A stretch of 64,000 nt of DNA. It comes from Solirubrobacterales bacterium (GTDB taxonomy: Bacteria; Actinomycetota; Thermoleophilia; Solirubrobacterales; Solirubrobacteraceae). How positions within the stretch are numbered: position 1 is the stretch's first letter; every line of letters begins with the position of its first letter. The translations under genes were made by a program, and so were the position numbers. The stretch is taken from assembly GCA_947474595.1 (NCBI GenBank), contig CANJIV010000001.1, positions 186,001-250,000 on the forward strand, given 5' to 3'. The notes beneath the pieces are model-generated. The model ran no database searches, was not told the origin of the DNA, and saw nothing but the letters and a program-made list of their open reading frames with translations. Shown one piece after another: positions 42,825 through 51,250 of the stretch.

Positions 42825-43491
42825 TGCTGAACCCCAGATCGACGGCAAGAGACTGTCCGCTAATGCCCGTGCTTTCCTCTCCACAAAGCCAAGCAATCGT
42901 GGCTGCCACCTCCTCCAGCGATACCAGCCGCTTAAACCCAGTCCCACCAGCAACAGCATCGATCTGTGCTGGATCAAGCATTGAACGAGTCATCGGCGTA
43001 TCCGTGGCTCCAGGTAGGACAGCGTTAATGCGGTGGCCGCTGCTGGAAAGGTCGGCCGCCGCAGCTCTTACGACGCCGCCTATCGCTGCCTTGCTGACAG
43101 TGTAGGAGAACTTCCCCGGACGACCGATCGGCTCCCAGATCGAGCTCACGACCACGAGGCTAGACCGGGGTGCCAGGCACTCATGGCGCAAAAGATGTCC
43201 TAGCGTCGCAACCACAAAAGTCACGTTCGATTCGATGACGGCGTTGAAGCTCTCCGCCTCGACAGCCTGGGCGCAATCGTTGACGTTTGACCCCTGTGCC
43301 CACACAACCGCAGCAAACGGCCCGTGGCCATCAAGGGCAGCTAGGGTCGCTAGATCGGCGCCGGGGTCAACGCAGATATCAGCGGAGCCAGGTGTCCGTG
43401 AGGTCGTTATGACTTTCATGCCGCCTGCGGCCAGCTTTGCGACGGTCGCAGAGCCGATCGCCCCGGTGGCACCAAATACAAGTGCGTTCAT
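42808..43491 (-). CDS. Short-chain dehydrogenase/reductase
   Basis: 227 residues from ATG 43491, preceded by GAGGTGG. Classical SDR features: nucleotide loop GATGAIGSATVAKL, NAG-type region replaced by WAQGSN, catalytic Ser in VVVSSIWEP, YTVSK with Tyr and Lys, and LPGATDTPMT after it. It oxidises or reduces an alcohol/ketone with NAD(P). Its 3' end overlaps the cyclase start by 17 bases, so it belongs to the same pathway, perhaps preparing the ketone for cyclisation or reducing the ring ketone. It starts 55 bases after the rfbF stop. Confidence 0.86.
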   Translation of the reverse strand: MNALVFGATGAIGSATVAKLAAGGMKVITTSRTPGSADICVDPGADLATLAALDGHGPFAAVVWAQGSNVNDCAQAVEAESFNAVIESNVTFVVATLGHLLRHECLAPRSSLVVVSSIWEPIGRPGKFSYTVSKAAIGGVVRAAAADLSSSGHRINAVLPGATDTPMTRSMLDPAQIDAVAGGTGFKRLVSLEEVAATIAWLCGEESTGISGQSLAVDLGFSNVRTL

Positions 43492-43546
43492 CGAGCCACC
43501 TCGGCACAATGCACGCGACAGATCAAGGCCATGACGGGTAAGGCCA

Positions 43547-44326
43547 TCAATCCCAACTCTTCCAAGGCGCCTGCCCGCTCTCCCACAGCTGCTCAAGGTA
43601 CATCCGGTCGCGCAGGGTGTCCATCGGCTGCCAGAACCCACTGTGGCGGTAGCCGGCCAGCTGGCGCTGCTTGGCCAAAGTATCTACGGGGTGCTCCTCC
43701 CAGGCCGTGCCATCGTCCTGGATGAACGCCCCTACCTCAGGGCTGAGCACGAAATAGCCTCCATTGATCCAAGCCCCATCGCCGCGCGGCTTCTCTTGAA
43801 AGCTCTCCACTAGTGAGCTTGAATCGTCCATCTCAAGCGCACCAAAACGACCGGCTGGCTGGACCGCCGTGACCGTGGCCAGCACGCTCTGCGAGCGGTG
43901 GAACTCGACTAACGCAGTGACGTCGACATCGCTGAGTCCGTCACCGTAGGTAAAGATGAACTCCTTCTCATCTTTGACGTATGGCAATACCCGCTTGAGC
44001 CGGCCTCCGGTCATCGTCTCCTCTCCGGTGTCAACAAGTGTCACGCGCCATGGCTCGGTCGTCGTAGCGTGCACCTCCATCGTTGCGTCGCGCATGTCGT
44101 AGGTGACGTCTGATGAGTGCAAGGCGTAGTTGGCGAAGTACTCCTTGATTACGTAGCCGAGGTAGCCGAGGCAGATCACGAAATCATCAACTCCGTGCGT
44201 CGAGAGCTGCTTCATGATGTGCCAGAGGATTGGCTTGGGACCGATGTCGACCATCGGCTTGGGTTTGACCGAAGTCTCCTCGCTCAGCCGTGAACCACGG
44301 CCACCAGCCAGAATTACCGCCTTCAT
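43547..44326 (-). CDS. rfbF: Glucose-1-phosphate cytidylyltransferase
   Basis: 259 residues. It makes CDP-glucose from CTP and glucose-1-phosphate, the entry to CDP-3,6-dideoxyhexoses. The family-specific N-terminus is present: MKAVILAGGRGSRLSEET with VKPKPM and PILWHIMK. Further landmarks are CLGYLGYVIKEYF, VTLVDTGEETMTGGRLKR and TYGDGLSDVD (metal Asp). AAGGTGG precedes the ATG. It is the first gene of the minus-strand sugar operon, upstream of SDR-cyclase-ThDP-aldolase-reductase-GT2. This suggests that the sugar modified by that operon is CDP-linked. Confidence 0.94.
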   Translation of the reverse strand: MKAVILAGGRGSRLSEETSVKPKPMVDIGPKPILWHIMKQLSTHGVDDFVICLGYLGYVIKEYFANYALHSSDVTYDMRDATMEVHATTTEPWRVTLVDTGEETMTGGRLKRVLPYVKDEKEFIFTYGDGLSDVDVTALVEFHRSQSVLATVTAVQPAGRFGALEMDDSSSLVESFQEKPRGDGAWINGGYFVLSPEVGAFIQDDGTAWEEHPVDTLAKQRQLAGYRHSGFWQPMDTLRDRMYLEQLWESGQAPWKSWD

Positions 44327-44428
44327 CTACTGCCACCTTGGGATCGTGAGGACCGGATCTGGCTTACCTTAGACCAAGGCCACTGATGCGCGCGGGCGAT
44401 CGCTACCGGAAACTTCCACGTTCGACGT

Positions 44429-44434
44429 TAGGAT
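44429..44434 (+). promoter_or_regulatory. -10 box of a leaderless promoter
   Basis: TAGGAT lies seven bases before the ATG at 44442, with no ribosome site between. It fits the TANNNT pattern seen at several other genes in the window. Confidence 0.5.
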
Positions 44435-44441
44435 ATTTGGG

Positions 44442-45512
44442 ATGGGTGGCTTCGGAGAGTGGATAAAACGCAAGCGGTTCGCAACCGCAGGCCACATTGG
44501 CATGCTCGAGGGACGCTTGAAGGATATCTCAGGCCTCCTCCAAGAGACCCAACAGTCGGTTGCAGAGACCCAACAGTCGGTTGCAGAGATCCGACAGTCG
44601 GTTGCAGAGATCCGACAGTCGGTTGCAGAGACCCAACAGTCGGTTGCCGAGACCCAACAGTCGGTTGCCAATACGCGCGAAGCGGCGCAATACATCCGCC
44701 GGTCCGTCGAGCTGGGCACGATCACAACAGGTCCACCGATTCAGACTGGGGGGGTCGGGCGCAAAACCCCAGAGCAGTGGTTTGATGCTCACTACTGGGA
44801 GGCCGCAGATCATGTGTTGAGCTTTTTGGCAGCCAGCGAGCTAGGAATTGGGGGCCTAGAGGTCGCCGATATTGGGTCCGGTGATGGGATCATCGATCTT
44901 GGGCTCGCCATACGCGGGGAGCCGGCGCGCTTCGTCGGTTATGACATCAGCCCGACAGATCCCGACCACCTAGCTCACATTGCTAAGGCAGCAGGAATTG
45001 ACACTCTCCCCGCCAATCTAAGGTTCGTCGAGTCCACGATTGACTCGATACCTGCGGCCGACGAGAGCTTCGACGCCGTTGTGACGTGGTCTGTCTTTGA
45101 GCACGTAAGTGAGCCGCTGGCAATGCTCAAGGAGATCCGGCGAATCCTTCGGCCAACCGGCTATCTGATGCTCCAGTTATGGCCGTTCTACTACTCAGAC
45201 CACGGCGGCCACCTCTGGCTAAGCCACGGTGGAGGCTTTCCACATCTGCTCACGCCCGACGACGAACTGGTTACCAGCCTCAAGGGCAAGACCGGCACCG
45301 ATGAGCGACGGCCTGCCGATGACGAATACCTCAGCCTCAACCGCTTGACGCTCAACGAGTTGGGAGAACTCATGCTGAGCGCGGGTTTGAAGGTTGTGCG
45401 GGCAGAGCTGATGAGTGAAACAGTCAACATTCCACGCGAATTAACTGACACGCCCTTAGCCGACCAGCTGATAAGCGGAGTAAAGCTCTTAGCGGTACCG
45501 TCCCAACCATGA
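44442..45512 (+). CDS. SAM-dependent methyltransferase with N-terminal heptad-repeat coiled coil
   Basis: 356 residues. Residues about 30-85 are a heptad-repeat coiled coil, mainly ETQQSVA repeated with EIRQSVA variants and encoded by a 21-bp tandem repeat. The class I methyltransferase domain follows from about residue 130: VADIGSGDGIIDLG (motif I), YDIS (motif II), FDAVVTWSVFEHV, then ILRPTGYLML. The C-terminus ends GVKLLAVPSQP. Such coiled coils in O-antigen methyltransferases (WbdD type) can act as molecular rulers with the ABC exporter, which is encoded downstream. A terminating or capping role is inference. The gene appears leaderless. Confidence 0.88.
   Translation: MGGFGEWIKRKRFATAGHIGMLEGRLKDISGLLQETQQSVAETQQSVAEIRQSVAEIRQSVAETQQSVAETQQSVANTREAAQYIRRSVELGTITTGPPIQTGGVGRKTPEQWFDAHYWEAADHVLSFLAASELGIGGLEVADIGSGDGIIDLGLAIRGEPARFVGYDISPTDPDHLAHIAKAAGIDTLPANLRFVESTIDSIPAADESFDAVVTWSVFEHVSEPLAMLKEIRRILRPTGYLMLQLWPFYYSDHGGHLWLSHGGGFPHLLTPDDELVTSLKGKTGTDERRPADDEYLSLNRLTLNELGELMLSAGLKVVRAELMSETVNIPRELTDTPLADQLISGVKLLAVPSQP
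44544..44669 (+). repeat. 21-bp tandem repeat, six copies, in the methyltransferase coiled coil
   Basis: Six head-to-tail copies of a 21-bp unit run from 44544 to 44669 with few changes. Copies 3 and 4 share two substitutions (giving EIRQSVA), and copies 5 and 6 share a terminal base. Each unit encodes seven residues, so copy-number change keeps frame and lengthens the coiled coil by one heptad. A degenerate seventh unit follows. Confidence 0.9.
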
Positions 45513-45551
45513 CAATTGAACTAATCAGCCACCCCGCAACAGCAGTAGATC

Positions 45552-45788
45552 GTGGCTAAGCTCAGCAATCGTCTCCCCTCAACCGGCGGTTCCGACGAGC
45601 GCTCTGAATTCCGCGCACTTAACCGAATCACGCTAGACGACCTCGGCGTGGCAATCACCGGCGCCGGACTGCGCGTCGCGCGCATAAAGCTGATTGCCAA
45701 CGACTGCATGATCCCAGCCGCCGCCGCGGGTGTACCGCTCAGCCACCTAACGATCGGCGGCGTGCAGCTGCTGGCGGTGCCGGCTTGA
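45552..45788 (+). pseudogene. Methyltransferase C-terminal fragment (78 aa)
   Basis: The frame from GTG 45552 encodes 78 residues that align with the last part of the preceding methyltransferase. FRALNRITLDDLG matches YLSLNRLTLNELG, ITGAGLRVARIKLIAND matches MLSAGLKVVRAELMSET, and GGVQLLAVPA matches SGVKLLAVPS. The SAM-binding half is missing. It is most simply the remnant of a second methyltransferase gene after deletion. It has an intact frame, and its stop overlaps the TTG start of the epimerase gene, so it may still be translated and could be kept for coupling. Confidence 0.7.
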
Positions 45789-46876
45789 CTGCGTCAGATC
45801 CAATCGAACGCCACGTCCTGATAACCGGTGGCGCAGGGTTTGTCGGTGGCAATCTCGCAATCGCCCTGCGCGATCGCCACCCCGAGTGGAAGATCACAGC
45901 CTTTGACAACCTCCACCGCCGCGGCTCCGAGCTAAACCTGGCACGACTCCAAGCTGCCGGGGTTGAGTTCGTTAAAGGCGACGTTCGTGAGCTAGTAGAC
46001 CTTGAGCGTCTCCCCAAGATCGACGCCCTTGTCGAGTGCTCGGCCGAACCGTCAGCGCTGGCCGGAGTTGATGGCCAGACGAGCTACGCCTTCCAATCCA
46101 ATCTTGTCGGTGCCTACCACTGCCTTGAGCTGGCTCGGCGCGACTGCGCACAGATGGTGTTTCTCTCGACCAGCCGCGTCTATCCCGTTGCGGCGCTGGC
46201 ATCCCTAGGATTGGATGAAACGCCAACGCGCTTCGAAATCGCTGCAAACCAACCGATCGCCGGAGCGTCGCCAGCCGGGATCGCTGAAAACTTCCCGCTC
46301 GAAGGCGCCCGTACGCTCTACGGGACGACGAAACTGGCAGCCGAGCTGCTGATAACCGAATACGCCGAGATGTTTGGTCTTCAGACGGTGATCAACCGCT
46401 GCGGCGTGATCGCCGGCCCTTGGCAGATGGGTAAGGTCGACCAGGGCGTGTTCACCTACTGGATGTTGGCCCACCACTTCGATCTACCACTGAGCTACAT
46501 CGGCTTCGATCGCAGCGGCAGACAGGTTCGCGATCTCCTCCACATCGACGACCTAATTGAGCTAGTTTTTGATCAGCTCGAGCGGCCCGAGCATTGGGAC
46601 GGCGCAACCGTAAATGTCGGTGGTGGCCGTGATGTCAGCCTCTCGCTGTTGGAGACGACCGAGCTGTGTCGTGAAATAACTGGTAATGAGATTCAGATCG
46701 CGCAGGCCCAAAATGACCGGCCGGGCGACGTTGCCGTCTATATATCGGACTGCACAAAGCTTTTCAGACTGACAGAGTGGCGGCCGCGGACCAGTGCACA
46801 GGTCGTGCTCGAAGAGATCAGCCGGTGGATTGAAGCCAATAGGGACCAAGTCCGTAGCGCATTGATCGATAAATGA
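45785..46876 (+). CDS. CDP-paratose/tyvelose 2-epimerase-like NAD-dependent sugar enzyme
   Basis: 363 residues from a TTG that overlaps the preceding stop (TTGA). Extended SDR: LITGGAGFVGGNLAIAL, the acidic-residue loop FDNLHRRG, catalytic LSTSRVYP and YGTTKLAAE (Tyr-x-x-x-Lys). RCGVIAGPWQMGKVDQG and RSGRQVRDLLHIDDL are typical of the RfbE/tyvelose epimerase branch. These enzymes invert C2 of a CDP-3,6-dideoxyhexose via a transient ketone. With RfbF and RfbH present a CDP-sugar substrate is likely, but the exact sugar is unknown. Confidence 0.82.
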   Translation: MTASDPIERHVLITGGAGFVGGNLAIALRDRHPEWKITAFDNLHRRGSELNLARLQAAGVEFVKGDVRELVDLERLPKIDALVECSAEPSALAGVDGQTSYAFQSNLVGAYHCLELARRDCAQMVFLSTSRVYPVAALASLGLDETPTRFEIAANQPIAGASPAGIAENFPLEGARTLYGTTKLAAELLITEYAEMFGLQTVINRCGVIAGPWQMGKVDQGVFTYWMLAHHFDLPLSYIGFDRSGRQVRDLLHIDDLIELVFDQLERPEHWDGATVNVGGGRDVSLSLLETTELCREITGNEIQIAQAQNDRPGDVAVYISDCTKLFRLTEWRPRTSAQVVLEEISRWIEANRDQVRSALIDK

Positions 46877-46908
46877 CCGACAGCATTCAAACAACAGATA
46901 GCTAGGCC

Positions 46909-47553
46909 ATGAACTACGAACGCCTCTACCAATACCGCTTCCGCAACATTGACCAAGACGCACGTGATGCTGTGTGGGGAGAGATAGCCCCCTTTATTTA
47001 CGGAGTTCTTGGTAAACCGGACGTGGTTCTCGATCCCGCGGCGGGGCGGGGCGAGTTCATTAACCACGTCCCGGCACGTGAGCGCTGGGCGGTAGACATG
47101 GTCTCCTACCCTGAGGGTACCCACGCACCAGGAACCCAAGTGATTGTCTCTGACATCTTTGACGCAGAGCTTCCCCAAGGCTACTTCGACGGGATCTGGG
47201 TTTCAAACTTTCTCGAACACCTTCTCTCCCAAGAGCAGGTGGCAACTTTCCTAGAGAAGATGCATGGCTGCTTGAAGCCTGGTGGCCGGATCGCAGTGAT
47301 GGGACCAAACTTCCAATACTGCTCAAAGGACTACTTCAACTGCGCAGACCACACGCTCGCCCTTACTCATGGGGCGGTCGCTGAGCATCTCTACGCCGCG
47401 GGATTTGAACCCGAGCTCGAAGTTGCGCGCTTCCTCCCCTATTCATTTCGCAGCAAACTCCCACCGTCTGTTGCTGGCACACGGCGCTACCTAAAAACGC
47501 CGATCGCATGGCGCTTGCTAGGTAAGCAATTTCTAGTAGTCGGCCGGGCCTAG
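46909..47553 (+). CDS. Class I SAM-dependent methyltransferase
   Basis: 214 residues. Motif I reads VVLDPAAGRGEFINHV, the acidic residue after strand 2 is in AVDMVSY, and motif IV-like region is FDGIWVSNFLEHL followed by CLKPGGRIAVMGPN. No membrane segment is present. It resembles methyltransferases of unknown acceptor found in polysaccharide loci and may methylate a sugar residue. It lies 32 bases after the epimerase on the same strand and convergent with a membrane protein gene ten bases away. Confidence 0.85.
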   Translation: MNYERLYQYRFRNIDQDARDAVWGEIAPFIYGVLGKPDVVLDPAAGRGEFINHVPARERWAVDMVSYPEGTHAPGTQVIVSDIFDAELPQGYFDGIWVSNFLEHLLSQEQVATFLEKMHGCLKPGGRIAVMGPNFQYCSKDYFNCADHTLALTHGAVAEHLYAAGFEPELEVARFLPYSFRSKLPPSVAGTRRYLKTPIAWRLLGKQFLVVGRA

Positions 47554-47563
47554 CGGCGAGCGG

Positions 47564-49237
47564 TCAGCGTGCGCAGATAGTCAGTGGCGCCGAAGGCTTC
47601 GCCTCGACCGTCCAAGCAACGCCACCTTCGTCTCGCTTGGCCGAGAGCAATGTGGCCTGACCCGCTCCAACAACCAGATTTGGCGTCTCGCCGTAGCTAT
47701 CGCCGAAGCGACGTAGGTATAGCGGCACGCTGGCAGATGACAACAGCTCAATGCTCGAACCCGCAGGCAGCGCAATATCGACAGTACTGCCGGGATCTGT
47801 AGGAATGATGCGCTGGCAACCGGCCACTAAGAGAGCCCTAGCGCCACTAACCGCCAGCAGATTTGGTGCCCCACCACTAACCCCAGCGATGGGCTCGACT
47901 GTTACCTGCGGCACTGAGAGTAGAACGGCGTCTGCCGCCGCACGCTGGGCCACGCTAGCCACGACTAGCTGATCACGCGTCAGCGCGATCCTGCCGAAGT
48001 CTATCTGGGCCTCAAGCGCACCGCGCGCGGTTATCTGTGGATCTTCACGCGGTGCCGGTTGAAAGCCCGGGGCAACGCTATCGGCGACCAGCGAAAGAGC
48101 GCCAAGGCGCGCTTGAAGCACCTCGGCATTAGATCGTAGCCCGCCGCCCATACCTCTCAGAACGCCGTAGTTTGCAAGGCCCGCAACGCACACCACCGCC
48201 AGTGCGATTGCCGCTGATCTCGGCGCAAGGCGGCGACCACGCAGTAGCTCAACGACAATAAGAACGACAAGGACCGCCCCCGGATAGATATAGCGGGGCA
48301 CCAGCGCCGACATATCTATCCAGGACCGATCCAGCGCAATCAATCCCCAGAGCCCGAGTGCAACGACAACCATTGCTAGCAGCCACGGAGTTACGCGGCG
48401 TGGCACTGCGAAGCGCAGGATTACCGCGCCAGCCAGCGCGAGTGCGAGTGGTCGGCCGTAGTCGATACCGAGACCGGCGAGGCCGCCGACCGCGTTAGAT
48501 GCCAGCTCGGATACAAACCGCGGAACAGTCGGCAGCTCGTGGAACGACAACTGATTGGCTGGATGATATTTGAGGTGCCAGATCGCAAATAGCAGCAGCG
48601 GCACAACGACGACCCAAGCTCTGCGCAGGCGACGATCGTCGCAGGCGACAATCACGAGAGCGCCCAGTACAAACGGCGCTCCCACTCCCGAGGTCGCGAG
48701 CGCACCGATGAGGCACAGACAAGCCAGCAGATCCCCTCTGACACTATTGCGCTCGAGCGCCACGAGCGCCCAAACACCAAAAGCAACGGCCATCACGAAC
48801 GAGATCTGAAAGGCCCAGATCAGATCATCAGCTCCAGCGAAGCAGAAGAGCACCAAGACAGTCGCGACAAGAGCTGCCACCTCTCCAACTCGGCGGCGAG
48901 CGAGCACGAAGACACCTAGCGCCACGGCTAGATGCAGCCCTGCGAGAGCTGCTCGAAAGACCCAATAATCAGTTAGGCCAGCGATCTGGAGAAGCACCTT
49001 GTATAGAAGTAGCGGCGCTACTACTAGGTGGCCGTTGTGGTCCCGCAGAAGTGTGTCGAGCGAGTGACCACGCCGATCGATGATGAAGCTCCACTCGTCA
49101 TACCAAGCCAACGTCCCGCGGCCGGCATGAAGAATCGCCACTGTCGCCACGAGCATCGCTGCGCCCAGCAGCCAGTAGACCCAAGCTCGTCGCTGATCGC
49201 ACTCCGCCGGTGATGGGGCCGGCGACTCAGCTGCCAT
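47564..49237 (-). CDS. Polytopic membrane protein, GT-C-like
   Basis: 557 residues with an estimated ten to eleven hydrophobic helices up to about residue 360 and a soluble C-terminal part. The loop after TM1 contains TLAWYDEWSFIIDRRG, the D-E motif expected for GT-C transferases, and then DHNGHLVVAPLLLYK. It probably glycosylates the surface polymer from a lipid-linked sugar. Its ATG overlaps the end of the upstream GT2 gene by 11 bases, so the two may work as a donor-synthesis/transfer pair. Substrates unknown. Confidence 0.7.
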   Translation of the reverse strand: MAAESPAPSPAECDQRRAWVYWLLGAAMLVATVAILHAGRGTLAWYDEWSFIIDRRGHSLDTLLRDHNGHLVVAPLLLYKVLLQIAGLTDYWVFRAALAGLHLAVALGVFVLARRRVGEVAALVATVLVLFCFAGADDLIWAFQISFVMAVAFGVWALVALERNSVRGDLLACLCLIGALATSGVGAPFVLGALVIVACDDRRLRRAWVVVVPLLLFAIWHLKYHPANQLSFHELPTVPRFVSELASNAVGGLAGLGIDYGRPLALALAGAVILRFAVPRRVTPWLLAMVVVALGLWGLIALDRSWIDMSALVPRYIYPGAVLVVLIVVELLRGRRLAPRSAAIALAVVCVAGLANYGVLRGMGGGLRSNAEVLQARLGALSLVADSVAPGFQPAPREDPQITARGALEAQIDFGRIALTRDQLVVASVAQRAAADAVLLSVPQVTVEPIAGVSGGAPNLLAVSGARALLVAGCQRIIPTDPGSTVDIALPAGSSIELLSSASVPLYLRRFGDSYGETPNLVVGAGQATLLSAKRDEGGVAWTVEAKPSAPLTICAR

Positions 49238-50051
49238 CTGCTGGTGGTCGTGGCTGAGAGGGGTCGACAGATCCTGTTGCTGGCCTGCCGGCGTGCCAGT
49301 GTGAGAGGCGAGCGGCTATCTCGCTGCGGCGATAGTCACCACGGCTGAGATGATGCTCGAGCCAAACGACCAAGACGATGTATAGGTAGCGGCTGCCCAT
49401 CTCTTGCAGGCGCAGCTTGCTCTCGCCGCTGGTCCGATCGGACCATGAGATCGGCACAATCTTGTAAGAATGGCCCCGAACAATCGCCTTCAGCGGAAGC
49501 TCAACTGTGATGTTGAAGTGGTTTGAGAGCAGCGGCTGGACAGTCTCGATGACCTCGCGCCGATAACCCTTAAAAGCGTTTGTTGTGTCGTTGTAGCCGT
49601 GGCCGAAGAGGGCGCGGATAAAGGCGTTGGCGGCGCGATTTAACGTTAGCTTCAGGATTGGGTAGCCGCTGACGTTGGCACCTGGCATAAACCTCGAGCC
49701 AAACGCGCAGTCATAGCCATCCTCAAGGACTCGATAGTAGGAAACAAGATCCTCTGGAGAGTCTGAGAGGTCGGCCATCATGATTACTACTGCGTCACCC
49801 GTGAAGAGGCCTAACCCGAATCGCACCGCGAAGCCAAACCCATTGGGGCCGTCGTTGCGGACGCAGCGAATTCCTCCGTCTTCGCTCTGTAGCCGCTGCA
49901 TGATCTCGCCGGTACTGTCGGTTGAGCCATCGTCGACAACGATGATTTCGCGCTCGATTGACTCCGCGTCCAAGCGCTGAGCGATGGCCGTGACCGTCTG
50001 GGCGATCGATCCTTCTTCGTTGTATGCCGGGATCACAACCGAGAGCTTCAC
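49227..50051 (-). CDS. GT2 glycosyltransferase (polyprenyl-phosphate-type)
   Basis: 274 residues from GTG 50051, overlapping the stop of the epimerase (GTGA). It begins [18 protein letters not shown], then [13 protein letters not shown] and the metal motif [23 protein letters not shown] follows, and the tail carries a hydrophobic stretch [15 protein letters not shown]. It resembles dolichol-phosphate-mannose-synthase-like enzymes without the second membrane helix. It probably makes a polyprenyl-phosphate sugar for the overlapping GT-C-like gene. Confidence 0.87.
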   Translation of the reverse strand: MKLSVVIPAYNEEGSIAQTVTAIAQRLDAESIEREIIVVDDGSTDSTGEIMQRLQSEDGGIRCVRNDGPNGFGFAVRFGLGLFTGDAVVIMMADLSDSPEDLVSYYRVLEDGYDCAFGSRFMPGANVSGYPILKLTLNRAANAFIRALFGHGYNDTTNAFKGYRREVIETVQPLLSNHFNITVELPLKAIVRGHSYKIVPISWSDRTSGESKLRLQEMGSRYLYIVLVVWLEHHLSRGDYRRSEIAARLSHWHAGRPATGSVDPSQPRPPADGS

Positions 50052-51133
50052 TGGTTGGCCGCTCGATCTGCCAACCAGCGCTGCGCATTTGAGTCGTGGA
50101 TGTCGCGCAGCACATCCTCGATGCCAAAGGTCAGATCCCACGCTGGATAATCGGCCTTAAAGGCTGCGAGATCGCTTACCCACCACATATGGTCACCAAT
50201 CCTCGCCTCGTCGGAGAGTGAGTACTGCAGTTTGCGTCCGGCTATCTCTTCGCACAGCGCAATCGCCTCGATCATTGAGACGTTTGATTGACGCCCTCCG
50301 CCGAGGTTGTAGACGGCACCGGCGCTCGGCTGACGGTGAAATTCGTGAAAGGCGGCAACCACGTCATGGGCGTGGATATTATCTCGAACCTGCTTGCCTT
50401 TATAGCCAAAGACTGTGTAGGGATCACCGCTTACGGTGCACTTCATTAGGTAAGCGAGGAAGCCATGCAGCGCAGCTCCTGCGTGTTGGGGGCCGGTCAG
50501 GCAGCCGCCACGAAAACACACCGTGGGCATATCAAAGTAGCGACCGTACTCCTGCACTAGCAGGTCAGCGGCCAGCTTGGAGACGCCAAACAGTGAGTGC
50601 GTACAGAGATCAATTGGCATCGTTAGGCCTATGCCGTCAAACCACTCATGATCGGCTGGCAGCTCCCAGCGTGTGTCGTGCTCCTCTAGGGGTAGATGGT
50701 TAGGCCTGTCGCCGTAGACCTTGTTGGTTGATGTAAAAACAAAGGTCGCGTTAGGCGTGTGGTCGCGCGCGGCTTGAAGCAGATTGAGAGTCCCGTTGGC
50801 ATTAACGCTGAAGTCGGTCTGTGGCTCGGCTGCGGCCCAGTCGTGGGAGGGCTGAGCGGCAGTGTGGACGACTAGCTCAATCGACGACGCGTTGCGGCTA
50901 AAAACATCCCTTACTGCCGACTCGTCGCGGATATCGATCGTCAGCGGCCTAAAGGCGCCACCGAGATCGGCCGCTAGCCTCTGGGTCGTTGGTTGGGTCG
51001 TTGCGTCAGGACCAAAAAAATAGGCTCGCATATCATTGTCGAGTCCGATCACATCGAAGCCCTGCTCTGCGAAGTAGCGGACCGACTCTGAGCCGATCAG
51101 CCCTCCTGACCCTGTGATGATGGCGGTTGGCAC
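50048..51133 (-). CDS. CDP-paratose 2-epimerase-like NAD-dependent epimerase
   Basis: 361 residues from GTG 51133. Rossmann start [18 protein letters not shown], then [14 protein letters not shown]. The catalytic region is TSTNKVYGD (as in tyvelose epimerase) with [10 protein letters not shown] further on. [14 protein letters not shown] and [12 protein letters not shown] are characteristic of the CDP-paratose 2-epimerase-related branch. It differs clearly from the paralogue at 45785-46876, so two related sugar substrates or steps are likely. It is coupled to the following GT2 by a four-base overlap. Confidence 0.84.
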   Translation of the reverse strand: MPTAIITGSGGLIGSESVRYFAEQGFDVIGLDNDMRAYFFGPDATTQPTTQRLAADLGGAFRPLTIDIRDESAVRDVFSRNASSIELVVHTAAQPSHDWAAAEPQTDFSVNANGTLNLLQAARDHTPNATFVFTSTNKVYGDRPNHLPLEEHDTRWELPADHEWFDGIGLTMPIDLCTHSLFGVSKLAADLLVQEYGRYFDMPTVCFRGGCLTGPQHAGAALHGFLAYLMKCTVSGDPYTVFGYKGKQVRDNIHAHDVVAAFHEFHRQPSAGAVYNLGGGRQSNVSMIEAIALCEEIAGRKLQYSLSDEARIGDHMWWVSDLAAFKADYPAWDLTFGIEDVLRDIHDSNAQRWLADRAANQ

Positions 51134-51250
51134 TGGTTTGTCCCTCTAGATCAAATATGGCGGTGGTTGGGCGCGACGGAGTGCTGTGCGGCTCTCAGGC
51201 TACCGCTTAGCCAAGCGACGGCCAGCGAACCTATACCCTTCGAGCATCTA

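Noticed and set aside
44544-44669. CRISPR-like array
   Set aside because: The repeats are directly adjacent without spacers and encode heptads inside a methyltransferase gene.
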